Positions 9,309 to 17,508 of a stretch of DNA of 64,000 bases are shown here, piece by piece (the stretch's first letter is position 1; each line of letters begins with the position of its first letter). A program made the translations under genes and the position numbers. Origin of the DNA: Streptomyces sp. NRRL B-3428 (GTDB lineage Bacteria; Actinomycetota; Actinomycetes; Streptomycetales; Streptomycetaceae). The DNA is taken from NCBI GenBank assembly GCA_000721375.1, contig JOGW01000006.1, forward strand, positions 1 to 64,000, written 5' to 3'. The notes under the pieces were generated by a model. It made no database searches. It worked only from the letters and a program-made list of their open reading frames with translations, and had not been told where the DNA came from.

Positions 9309-10361
9309 TCAGGGGTTGAGGCCCTTGCTCTGCAGCCAGGCCATCGGGTCGATCAGGCTGCCGCCCGACGTCTCGACCTCCAGGTGCAGATGCGCACCGG
9401 TGGAGTTGCCCGTGGAGCCCACGCGGCCGATGACATCGCCGGTCGTGACCTTCTGGCCGACGCTGACGAGGATCGACGACTGGTGGTTGTACGCGATCTC
9501 CGTACCGTCCGAGAGCTCGACCACGGTGCGGTAGCCGTAGGAGCCGGACCAGCCGGCCTCCTTGACGGTGCCGGTGTGGACGGACTTGATCGGGGCGCCG
9601 CTCGATGCGGCGAAGTCCAGACCCGTGTGCGAGCCGGAGGCCCACATGGAGCCGGCCTGGCCGAAGGTCGAGGTGATCGTGTACGAGGCGACCGGCAGCG
9701 AGTAGCTCTTGGCCAGCTTGGCCAGGCGCTCCGCCTCGGCCTTGCGCTTGGCCTCTTCCTCCGCCTTGCGCTTGGCCTCCGCCTCGGCCTTCTCGGCGGC
9801 GGCCTGCTCCTCGGCGGCGGCCTTCGCGGCCTGTTCGGCGGCGGCCTGCTCGGCAGCTGCCTGAGCGGCGGCGTCCGCCTCGTCCTCCTGGGTCTGCGCC
9901 TGCTCCAGGATGCGGGCCCGCAGGGCCTCGCCCGCGTCGGCGGTCGCCTCTTGCGTGGAGCTGGTGGCGGCCACGGGCAGCGTGGCACCGGTGGCCTGCG
10001 CGACACCGGACTGCTCACCGGAGCCGGAGTCCGAGTCGCCGGCTATGAGGTCGCCAACGACGGGGATCTTCTTGGCCTGCTCGCCGAGGTCCGGCATGGA
10101 GATCGGGACCGGCGGCTTGTCCTTGGCGGTGGCGATGCCACCCGCGCCGACGGCGGCTATGACACCGACGCCCAAAACAGTGGAGCTGCGCGCGAGTCCG
10201 CCGCGCTGCTTGGCCACGCGGTGCTTTCCGCGCACCGGACGGAGGGAATCCTCGGTCGGGTTCCACTCCTCCCAGGGCTCGTCGTCGAAACGGAACTCCT
10301 GGGTGCCATCCGCGAAATACGGGGCTTCGGAGGTACTGCCACGGCCTGAGGGGGTCGCCAC
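9309..10361 (-). CDS. M23-family cell-wall endopeptidase behind a c-di-AMP riboswitch
   Basis: A 350-residue peptidoglycan hydrolase (LytM/M23 zinc endopeptidase). It has an N-terminal basic segment with one hydrophobic helix (STVLGVGVIAAVGAGGIATA) acting as signal or anchor, a long Ala/Glu/Lys coiled coil, and a C-terminal M23 domain with the zinc-binding HTGLDFAA and HLHLEV motifs. The start is set at the GTG at 10361 because AAGGAG lies nine bases upstream and because the preceding bases form a ydaO-type riboswitch, which rules out the longer frame. Cell-wall hydrolases are known targets of this riboswitch in Streptomyces, fitting a role in germination or growth. Confidence 0.88.
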   Translation of the reverse strand: MATPSGRGSTSEAPYFADGTQEFRFDDEPWEEWNPTEDSLRPVRGKHRVAKQRGGLARSSTVLGVGVIAAVGAGGIATAKDKPPVPISMPDLGEQAKKIPVVGDLIAGDSDSGSGEQSGVAQATGATLPVAATSSTQEATADAGEALRARILEQAQTQEDEADAAAQAAAEQAAAEQAAKAAAEEQAAAEKAEAEAKRKAEEEAKRKAEAERLAKLAKSYSLPVASYTITSTFGQAGSMWASGSHTGLDFAASSGAPIKSVHTGTVKEAGWSGSYGYRTVVELSDGTEIAYNHQSSILVSVGQKVTTGDVIGRVGSTGNSTGAHLHLEVETSGGSLIDPMAWLQSKGLNP

Positions 10362-10383
10362 GGGGGCGGACTCCTTTCCTTCC

Positions 10384-10545
10384 TTCTCGCCTACCGGGTT
10401 AGCTGACGGGTTCGGAACAGGAAGGTTTCCTACGGGCGTTGGCACCTCTGGGAAAGGTGCCGCTTGCCCGATTCACCCCAAAAAGTGGTTCCCCGGCTCC
10501 CTTGCGGGATTAAGCGTGTGCGCACGGAGCCATCTCTTGTGACGG
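10384..10545 (-). ncRNA. ydaO-type cyclic di-AMP riboswitch
   Basis: The minus-strand leader of the M23 gene contains the hallmark conserved segments of the ydaO/yuaA riboswitch: GGGGAACCA and GGGGTGAATCGGGC in the 5' half (around 10463-10495), and CCGAACCCGTCAGCTAACC in the 3' half (around 10395-10413). They sit just upstream of the ribosome site. In Bacillus and Streptomyces this class binds cyclic di-AMP, and binding switches off genes for cell-wall hydrolases. Boundaries are approximate. Confidence 0.88.
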
Positions 10546-10718
10546 CTGGGACGACCGCGCTGCGTTATCGAACGTTAATAGACGGGGACCCGGGATTCCA
10601 AGCCGTTCCGACAGATCGTTAACGGCTTTGGCCTGGACTTACCGGGACACGAGCGGGCGCAATCGGACGAGTCGCCAAGGAAGTTGGTTCGATCAAAGTT
10701 CTGACAGTGCGTCAGTTG

Positions 10719-11933
10719 TTATGCGGAGGGCTCATCTTCTGTCACCTTCGGTGACATCACGGCGCCGTCTGCAGCACCGGGACTGCCGACGGTCCCGGCG
10801 GCACCCGCCGGCCGGGCGACCGCGAGCAGCGCCATGTCGTCGTTCGCGCCGCCCCCGGTGTGCTCACGCACCTCCTCGGCGACCGCGGCGAGCAGCGCGT
10901 CGGGTCCGGGGAACATCCGCCCGCCGAGCCGGGCCGCCGGATCGTAGAAGAGTCCCTCGCCGCTGCGCGCCTCGCTCAGCCCGTCCGTGTAGAAGAGCAG
11001 CATCGCCCCGGCCGGAAGGTCCGCCACCACGGACCGGTCCGGCCAGGACGCCAGATCGCTCATGCCGAGCGGCAGCGCCGGCTGCTCCGGCTCCAGGGCC
11101 CGCAGCTTGCCGTCGGGGTGCAGCAGCAGCGGCGCGGGATGACCGCGATTGATCAGCCGTACGACTCCGTGCTCCTGCGGGATCTCGGCCAGCACCGCGG
11201 TCGTGAACCCCTCCACGGCATCGAGCCCGTCCCGCCGCGTCCCCTCCCTGGCCAGCGCCCGCTCCAGCCTGAGCGCGACGGCTTCCAGGGTGGCCTCCTG
11301 CTCGGCGGCCTCGCGAAAGGCCCCGATCACGACGGCCACGGCCTCCACCGCCCCGAGCCCCTTGCCCCGCACGTCCCCCACGATCAGCCGCACCCCGTGC
11401 GGGGTGTCCTGCACGGCGTAGAGATCACCGCCGATGAACGCGTCCGCCTGCGCCGCCTCGTACCGTGCCGCGACATCGAGCCCGCCGATCCGGGCAGCCG
11501 GTTCCGGCAGTACGGCACGCTGGGCGGCCTCGGCGATATAGCGCGCGGACGCCAGCTGCTCACCGCTTCGCGTGATCACACGGTTGATGAGGACGGCGAG
11601 CACCGCGACCGTCACCACGGTCACCACTTCGGTGATGGACTCGACCTCGAGCACGTTCCCGTTGTAGACGTGCAGCCCGATCAGCGACCCGATGGCGACC
11701 ACCGCGGTCAGGACGGTGTTGGCGAGCGAGAAGAACGGTGCGGCGATCAGCGGGGCCGCGGAGAAGAGCGGCGCCCCGGTGAACTTCGGCGGTGTCGCGA
11801 TGTCGAGCAGCACCCCGCCGATGATCAGCAGAGGCGGCAGGGTCCGTACGAAGGCGCGGGTGCGGCCGATCCCGGGACGGGCCTTGCGCGGGCCGGAGCC
11901 CGTGGCGGTGTGCCGCCGTCCTCGCTTCCCCAC
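10719..11933 (-). CDS. Membrane-bound SpoIIE-type PP2C phosphatase
   Basis: A 404-residue protein with three or four predicted membrane helices in the first 150 residues (LPPLLIIGGVLLDIA, AAPLIAAPFF, and so on) and a C-terminal PP2C/SpoIIE phosphatase domain. The metal-binding segments FIGGDLYAV, LIVGDVRGKGLGA, LFYTDGLSEAR and the terminal NDDMALLAV are visible. Such enzymes dephosphorylate anti-anti-sigma factors. The start is the GTG at 11933, preceded by AGGAG at 8-base spacing; the longer frame would run to the edge of the tRNA-fMet gene. No anti-sigma partner is adjacent, so the target is unknown. Confidence 0.85.
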   Translation of the reverse strand: MGKRGRRHTATGSGPRKARPGIGRTRAFVRTLPPLLIIGGVLLDIATPPKFTGAPLFSAAPLIAAPFFSLANTVLTAVVAIGSLIGLHVYNGNVLEVESITEVVTVVTVAVLAVLINRVITRSGEQLASARYIAEAAQRAVLPEPAARIGGLDVAARYEAAQADAFIGGDLYAVQDTPHGVRLIVGDVRGKGLGAVEAVAVVIGAFREAAEQEATLEAVALRLERALAREGTRRDGLDAVEGFTTAVLAEIPQEHGVVRLINRGHPAPLLLHPDGKLRALEPEQPALPLGMSDLASWPDRSVVADLPAGAMLLFYTDGLSEARSGEGLFYDPAARLGGRMFPGPDALLAAVAEEVREHTGGGANDDMALLAVARPAGAAGTVGSPGAADGAVMSPKVTEDEPSA

Positions 11934-12090
11934 CGGCCTGTCTCCTGCCACCGTCCGCACCCGGGCCGCGGACAGACGCCGCGCACCCCACCAGCGTTCC
12001 GGTACGGGGAGCGGGCGGCGAGTCCGTGTGGGCCGAATGGGCCCTCGCCGGGTCGGCTCGGGGAATCCAGCCGGGTCGGCTCGGGGAATG

Positions 12091-12128
12091 ACGAAGGCCC
12101 GGCACGCTTTCACGTGCCGGGCCTTCGT
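12091..12128 (-). terminator. Terminator of tRNA-fMet
   Basis: A perfect 16-bp inverted repeat with a six-base loop just beyond the 3' end of the minus-strand tRNA gene. Confidence 0.7.
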
Positions 12129-12135
12129 TCGCAAG

Positions 12136-12209
12136 TAGCGGGGACAGGATTTGAACCTGCGACCTCTGGGTTATGAGCCCAGCGAGCTACCGAGCTGCTC
12201 CACCCCGCG
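12136..12209 (-). tRNA. Initiator tRNA-Met (CAT)
   Basis: A 74-base cloverleaf without encoded CCA. It has the three G:C pairs in the anticodon stem (GGG...CCC) around CAT and an unpaired first position (C1 opposite U72), both marks of an initiator tRNA in actinobacteria. Transcribed leftward, followed by a strong hairpin. Confidence 0.95.
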
Positions 12210-12257
12210 TCGGTGAATACAACTATACGCCATCTGCGGGAGGCCTTTCACCAGGGT

Positions 12258-12500
12258 TTTCACGGGGCACACCACACGCCCTCCCCGGGACGGGCTCTAC
12301 GCGCCCTCCCGTACCGAAGGCCGCCAGCAGCCGAGCGGTCCCCGCCGGGTCGACCAGCTGATGCAGATGCGCCCCGGCCAGCACCTCCACCCGCCATCCC
12401 CGCGCCGCCGGTCGGCCTCGTCCCACCAGTCGGTCCACCGCGGAAGCACCCCGTCGACCGCCAGCGGCTGTGGACGAGGACGAACAGGGGCCGCATCCGC
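12258..12500 (-). pseudogene. Possible alpha/beta-hydrolase remnant
   Basis: Read on the minus strand, one frame (12400-12446) encodes LPRWTDWWDEADRR and an adjacent frame (12315-12396) encodes WRVEVLAGAHLHQLVDPAGTARLL. These resemble two segments near the C-terminus of Streptomyces alpha/beta-fold hydrolases, joined here by a frameshift and apparently lacking the sequence normally between them. There is no start codon or ribosome site for a complete gene. The resemblance is from memory and needs alignment; otherwise this 435-base gap between tRNA-fMet and the flavohaemoglobin gene holds only that gene's promoter. Confidence 0.3.
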
Positions 12501-12646
12501 CGATGCTGACAGCGGCGCTCCGTACTGACACCGCGTCGGCATCCAGTACTTTCGCCGCCCACGGACGGGACTTTCGCCACCTCATCCACAGCGCGGCCCG
12601 CACAAGACTGAGGGCGTCCACACCCCTGGCGAAGGAGCCCGGTCCG

Positions 12647-13861
12647 ATGCTGTCCGAGAAGTCCACCGAGGTCGTCCGCGCGACACTGCCCGCGGTCGGT
12701 GCCGCGATCGGTGACATCACGCCGCTCTTCTACGAGAAGATGTTCGCCGCCCACCCGGAGCTGCTCCGGGATCTGTTCAACCGCGGCAACCAGGCGAACG
12801 GCAGCCAGCGCCAGGCCCTCGCCGGTTCGATCGCCACGTTCGCGACGTATCTCGTGGAGCACCCGGACACGCGCCCGGACGTGATGCTCCACCGCATCGC
12901 GCACAAGCACGCCTCGCTCGGCATCACCGCCGACCAGTACAAGATCGTCCACCGGTACCTCTTCGAGGCCATCGTCGAGGTGCTCGGCGAGGCCGTCACA
13001 CCGGAGGTCGCGGCCGCCTGGGACGAGGTCTACTGGCTGATGGCCAACGCCCTGATCGCCATCGAGGCCCGCCTGTACGCGGAGGCCGGCGCCCCCGACG
13101 GCGACTCGTGGCGTACGTACCGGGTCGCGGGCCGGATCGACGAGACGGCCGAGGTCACCACGTTCTTCGTCGAACTCGACCTCGATCCCGGCGACGGCGG
13201 CCCGGTGCCGTCCGCGAAGCCCGGCCAGTTCGTCTCCGTCCAGGTCGAACTCCCGGACGGGGCACGGCAGATCAGGCAGTACAGCATCACGAACGTGCAC
13301 GAGCGCGGCCTGCAGTTCTCCGTCAAGCGCGTCGACGCCGCGCCGGACGCCGCCTTCCCCGGCGAGGTCTCGAACCATCTGCACACCCACGCCACCCTCG
13401 GTAGCGAGCTGCGACTGAGCGCCCCGTTCGGCGACGTGGTCCTCGACGAGAGCTCCGACGCCCCGGTCCTGCTGGTCTCCGCGGGCATCGGCTGCACCCC
13501 GATGAGCGGCATGCTGGCCGCGCTCGCGAGCAGCGCCTCGGACCGCCGCGTCCTGGTCGCCCACGCCGACCGCACCGAGGCGAGCGACGCGTTCCGCGCG
13601 GACCTGCGCCTGTGGACGGACAAGCTCCCGAACGCCGCGTCCCACGTCTGGTACGAGGCCCCGACGAACCCCGACCACCCCGCCGACCGCACCGGCCGGA
13701 TGGATCTCACCACCCTCGCCCTGCCCGAGGGCCTGACCGCGTACCTCTGCGGACCGCTCCCGTTCCTCAGGTCCGTACGCACCCAGCTTCTGGACAAGGG
13801 GGTCCCGGCCGCGAACATCCAGTACGAACTGTTCGGCCCGGACCTGTTCCTGGCGGGCTGA
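12647..13861 (+). CDS. hmp: Flavohaemoglobin (nitric oxide dioxygenase)
   Basis: A 404-residue fusion of a globin (residues 1-140) with a ferredoxin reductase-like FAD/NAD domain (about 150-404). In the globin, Tyr29 (FYEKMF) and the proximal His88 (KHASLGI) match the haem pocket of Hmp proteins. The reductase part shows the FAD motif RQYSITN and the NAD-binding SAGIGCTPM. It converts nitric oxide to nitrate with NAD(P)H and oxygen, protecting against nitrosative stress. The ATG at 12647 has GAAGGAG nine bases upstream; the longer open frame lacks a ribosome site. It stands alone between two tRNA genes. Confidence 0.93.
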   Translation: MLSEKSTEVVRATLPAVGAAIGDITPLFYEKMFAAHPELLRDLFNRGNQANGSQRQALAGSIATFATYLVEHPDTRPDVMLHRIAHKHASLGITADQYKIVHRYLFEAIVEVLGEAVTPEVAAAWDEVYWLMANALIAIEARLYAEAGAPDGDSWRTYRVAGRIDETAEVTTFFVELDLDPGDGGPVPSAKPGQFVSVQVELPDGARQIRQYSITNVHERGLQFSVKRVDAAPDAAFPGEVSNHLHTHATLGSELRLSAPFGDVVLDESSDAPVLLVSAGIGCTPMSGMLAALASSASDRRVLVAHADRTEASDAFRADLRLWTDKLPNAASHVWYEAPTNPDHPADRTGRMDLTTLALPEGLTAYLCGPLPFLRSVRTQLLDKGVPAANIQYELFGPDLFLAG

Positions 13862-13944
13862 CGGCCCCCGGCGGACCACACGACTGGGCGGGCCTCGGTC
13901 CAGACCTGGCTGGCGTGAAGAGGCCGACCCACCAGGTCGGGAAA

Positions 13945-13984
13945 AACAGCGCCCGGCTCCACCGAAGTGGACCCGGGCGCTGTT
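13945..13984 (-). terminator. Terminator of tRNA-Lys and possibly of hmp
   Basis: An inverted repeat with 12-13-bp arms lies 38 bases before the 3' end of the minus-strand tRNA-Lys gene. It also faces the end of the flavohaemoglobin gene, so it could serve both directions. Confidence 0.6.
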
Positions 13985-14021
13985 CAGCAGGTCAGAGGGG
14001 GTGTCCCTCGCCCTGTCGCGG

Positions 14022-14094
14022 TAGGCCGTGTGGGACTCGAACCCACAACCAATGGATTAAAAGTCCACTGCTCTGCCAATTGAGCTAACGGCCC
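14022..14094 (-). tRNA. tRNA-Lys (TTT)
   Basis: A 73-base cloverleaf whose anticodon loop reads CTTTTAA with a TTT anticodon. Acceptor GGGCCGT pairs with ACGGCCT (first pair G-U). The CCA end is not encoded. Confidence 0.95.
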
Positions 14095-14127
14095 GCGCCG
14101 ACGCACCCCCGAGCATAGCCGGACGCG

Positions 14128-14160
14128 GCCGGGCAGCCGATCGGGTATCGGCTGCCCGGC
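14128..14160 (-). terminator. Terminator of FG-GAP protein gene
   Basis: A 14-bp perfect inverted repeat with a five-base loop, 24 bases beyond the minus-strand stop codon. Confidence 0.65.
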
Positions 14161-14183
14161 ATGCCGTCCGTGCCTCGATCAGC

Positions 14184-17100
14184 TCAGAAGAGGCCCTTGT
14201 ACACCGACCACCCGGTCGCGATCTTCACGCGTCCGGTGAACTTCCCGTTCCCGTAACCGGACCACCGGTACAGGTTTCCGGAGGTGTCCCGCGCCACCAG
14301 ATCCGCCTTGCCGTCCCCGGTGATGTCCCCGACGCCCACGAGCGCGTTGTACGAGGAGCCCCAGCCGGTGGCCAAGGTCACGCGGCTCTTGAACAGCCCG
14401 TTGCCGACCCCGTCGTAGCGATAGAGAGTGCCGTTGCTCGCACGGGCCAGAAGCTCACCATGCCCGTCACCGTTGAGGTCACCCACACCCACGATCTTCG
14501 TGTAGGCCCCCCAGCCACTGCCGACCCGGATCGGCGAACCCACCGTCCCCGAAGCCGAACCCCGGTACACGAACAGCTCGCCGGTGGAAGCCTTCCGCGC
14601 CACCAGGTCCGTACGTCCGTCACCGGTCAGATCACCCGCAGCCGTCAGCACGTTGTGCATGTTCCAGCCCGTGCCGAGCACCTTGTGCGCCGTGGTCGGA
14701 GTCAGCGCGGCACCGCAGGCCGGGGTGTAGGCCCGCATCCTGCCGTCCGGCATCCGCACGAGCACGTCGTTGCAGCGGTCGCCGTTGAGGTCGCCGAAGG
14801 GGATGGCGAGGGTCGAGGCCGACCACACCCCACCCGAGGTCTTCCCGGAGAACGAGCCGGTCCCGGTCCCACGCTGGAAGGTGAAGCTGCCGGACGAGTT
14901 GAGAGTGAGCAGGTCACCGAATCCGTCGGGGCCGCCCGTCCCGGCGTGGTCACGGCGTACCGCCTCACCGCCGGTGAGACCGATCGTGCCGGTGGCCGTC
15001 AGCGCGGCACCCGAGCCGTCGGCGGGAGGCGCCGTCAGGGTCCAGGTGTACGCACCGTTCGGAACCAGTCGTCCGGCACTGTCCTTGCCGTCCCAGGCCG
15101 CACGGATGATGCCACGGGCCTCGCCGCCGGTGAGGGTGCGCACCGTACGACCAGTGGCCTTGTCCTTGACCGTCAGGCGCCAGGACAACACGGGCCTGGA
15201 CGGCCACCATCGGGCCGCCCACTGCCCACTGCCGCCCTTGGCGTCGACCGACGAAGGAGTCGCACTGTCCAGGACGGAGAGCGCCGAGGCCGGCACCGGC
15301 GCGGGCAAGACCTGCAGGTCTCCGTCCGCCTCGGCGTACACCAGGGAACCCCCGTGGGTGTCCACCGCCCAGTCGTACCCCGGCGTGCCGCGCTCAAGGC
15401 CGGTGACCTTCCCGAGGACGGCCGGGGTAGCGCCGCGCACATCGGTGAGTGTGAGCGTGGACCTGTCGGACGTAGCCACGTAGCCGTCGGCGAGTGCCGC
15501 GTACACGTGCGCCGGCAGCGGCACATTCCGCTTGGCGGCAGTGTTGTAGACCGATGCGGTCCCGTTGGCGTTGCACCCCCAGAGCAGGTACCTGCCGACC
15601 GCCTGAAGCTCTCCGATGTCACAACTGCCCACGTCCACAGAGGACTTCGTGTTCCCGGTACGCACGTCCACGGCGTCGATCACGCCCGCCGAGCTGCCCT
15701 CCAGCCACAGCGTCGAGCCGTCGAGGGCAAAACTGCGGTATGCGGGCAGCTTCCGGCTCAGCACGGCCTTGCCCGTGTCCAGGTCCACCACCTCGATGGC
15801 GGGTGTCTGGTCCGTGGCCGACGCCCGGCCGGAGCGGGCCGCGTACCGCCCGGAGACCTTCGGGTAGGTCTGGGCGTTCAGGCTGGTGTTGATCTCGCGG
15901 CCGGGCAGTGGGTCGTCGGGACCGATGACCGCGAGGACATCTCTGCTGTAGGTATCCGACCAACGCCCCGTCACGAGGCGGCCGTCGCCGGTGGGCAGCG
16001 GCTGCGGGCAGTCGTGCACGTCACAACCGTCGCTCACACCCGCCGCATAGACACCGAGGTCTTCCCGTGTCCCGGCCGCAGGCGGACCGCTGACGGTCAA
16101 TTGCGTGGTCTGCAGCTGGTACGCGTTCCACGGTGTCTTGTCCACAGTGACCAGTTGGCCGCGGTCCAGCGCGACCCTGCTGCTCTTGACCACGAAGGGG
16201 GTGACTGCCGCGACGTCATCCGTCTGCACAACCCCGTCGGCGCCGGCACGCACGGAGGTCAGGGTCCGCTCCGCTCCCTCTCCCCCACGCACGATCAGAA
16301 GGCGTCCGTCCGGGGCCTGTACCGCCGTCGCGGTCGACCGTTCGATGAGCGTGCGCGGCTCACCGCCGGCCAGAGGGACGGTCTTCGTCACCCAGTTGTT
16401 GGCGTCATCGAAGTCGATGCCGCCCACGCCGGCCCTCGGCACCGCGAAGAGCAGATGGTCGCCGGCCAGACCGAGTGCCTTGCCGTTCTCCGGGTACGGC
16501 AGATCCAACCGGCTTACGGGCGTGGTCAGATCATCCGTGTCCCACACCGTGACGCGGCCGTTGGCGGTCCACACGACGATCCGGTCATCGGAGATGACGA
16601 GGGACTTGGTGGAGTCGCCCTCTCCGGTGTACGAGGCAGTCGGGTCGTAAGGCCGCGTGGTCCCGTCCGGTTCGATCCAGACGTACTTCTTGACCCCGGC
16701 ACTGTCGTAGGTGCCGAGGATGCCGGACGCCGATGGCCGGGGCAGCCGGGCCACGTTGTTGAGCGTTGCGCCCTCGGGCAGACCGGTGACCGGGCGCTCG
16801 ACCGTCTTTCCGTCCTCGTACGTGAAGAGGTGAAACGAGTAGGGTGCCCCGGTCACGTAGAAGCGCGTGATCACCGTGTCGCCGATCAGGGCCCACGCCA
16901 CATGCCGAGCAGGCAGTTGGACCGTGTGATCGTCACCGGTGCTCAGATCGGTGAGCCGAACCCGCTGCCCGTCAGTGGTGGAGCCGCTGATCCGGGCGAC
17001 GGCATCAGTGCCGGTGCCGGTCACCTGCTCGCCCGTAACCTGGTCCACCGCAGTGCGAGCGCCATCCGCGTACCGGATCCACTCGAAGCCGCCCTGATAG

Positions 17101-17324
17101 GACCCCCGCAGCACGCCCGTGGGTCCGGCCCCGAGCAGCTTCCCCGCATCCGGAGCGACCTCTTGCGGGGCGGGGATGGTCAGCGCGGTGGGCTGGACCT
17201 CGGCGGCTGACGCCCCGAGAGCACCCATGCCCAGCACGGTCGACCCCAGGACGAGTGCCGTGCCGGCCGCGATGCCGACACGGGCAGCGGTTCGGTATCT
17301 GCGAACGAAGGAATGACGCCCCAC
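14184..17324 (-). CDS. Secreted FG-GAP/VCBS repeat protein
   Basis: A 1046-residue exported protein. The N-terminus is a long signal peptide (basic VGRHSFVRRYR, hydrophobic core, probable cleavage after GASA). Residues about 40-700 look like repeated beta-propeller blades without enzymatic motifs. A FlgD-type Ig-like segment follows (TGRTVRTLTGGEARG then AAWDGKDSAGRLVPNGAY). The C-terminal quarter has at least four FG-GAP repeats with calcium-binding DxNxDG or DxTxDG loops (GDLNGDRCND, GDLTGDGRTD, GDLNGDGHGE, GDITGDGKAD). The GTG at 17324 is chosen for the GGGAGGGG site upstream. The role is probably extracellular binding or structure; no catalytic residues were found. Confidence 0.8.
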   Translation of the reverse strand: MGRHSFVRRYRTAARVGIAAGTALVLGSTVLGMGALGASAAEVQPTALTIPAPQEVAPDAGKLLGAGPTGVLRGSYQGGFEWIRYADGARTAVDQVTGEQVTGTGTDAVARISGSTTDGQRVRLTDLSTGDDHTVQLPARHVAWALIGDTVITRFYVTGAPYSFHLFTYEDGKTVERPVTGLPEGATLNNVARLPRPSASGILGTYDSAGVKKYVWIEPDGTTRPYDPTASYTGEGDSTKSLVISDDRIVVWTANGRVTVWDTDDLTTPVSRLDLPYPENGKALGLAGDHLLFAVPRAGVGGIDFDDANNWVTKTVPLAGGEPRTLIERSTATAVQAPDGRLLIVRGGEGAERTLTSVRAGADGVVQTDDVAAVTPFVVKSSRVALDRGQLVTVDKTPWNAYQLQTTQLTVSGPPAAGTREDLGVYAAGVSDGCDVHDCPQPLPTGDGRLVTGRWSDTYSRDVLAVIGPDDPLPGREINTSLNAQTYPKVSGRYAARSGRASATDQTPAIEVVDLDTGKAVLSRKLPAYRSFALDGSTLWLEGSSAGVIDAVDVRTGNTKSSVDVGSCDIGELQAVGRYLLWGCNANGTASVYNTAAKRNVPLPAHVYAALADGYVATSDRSTLTLTDVRGATPAVLGKVTGLERGTPGYDWAVDTHGGSLVYAEADGDLQVLPAPVPASALSVLDSATPSSVDAKGGSGQWAARWWPSRPVLSWRLTVKDKATGRTVRTLTGGEARGIIRAAWDGKDSAGRLVPNGAYTWTLTAPPADGSGAALTATGTIGLTGGEAVRRDHAGTGGPDGFGDLLTLNSSGSFTFQRGTGTGSFSGKTSGGVWSASTLAIPFGDLNGDRCNDVLVRMPDGRMRAYTPACGAALTPTTAHKVLGTGWNMHNVLTAAGDLTGDGRTDLVARKASTGELFVYRGSASGTVGSPIRVGSGWGAYTKIVGVGDLNGDGHGELLARASNGTLYRYDGVGNGLFKSRVTLATGWGSSYNALVGVGDITGDGKADLVARDTSGNLYRWSGYGNGKFTGRVKIATGWSVYKGLF

Positions 17325-17457
17325 GGATTCCCCTCCCGGGCACGATCCGGCCATGGCCGGATCGGATGAGCGAGATGCGCGGGTGTGGGGCCCCGGTGCA
17401 AGAAATGTGCCCTGTGATCAGGGCGCAGCGGATCTTATCCCAGTCACAGAAAGCGCA

Positions 17458-17494
17458 AGAGGCCCGGGAGACGAACTGCGTCTCCCGGGCCTCT
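17458..17494 (-). terminator. Terminator of DEAD-box helicase gene
   Basis: A perfect 16-bp inverted repeat with a five-base loop begins 14 bases beyond the helicase stop codon on the minus strand. Confidence 0.7.
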
Positions 17495-17508
17495 CAGGTC
17501 ACACTCTG

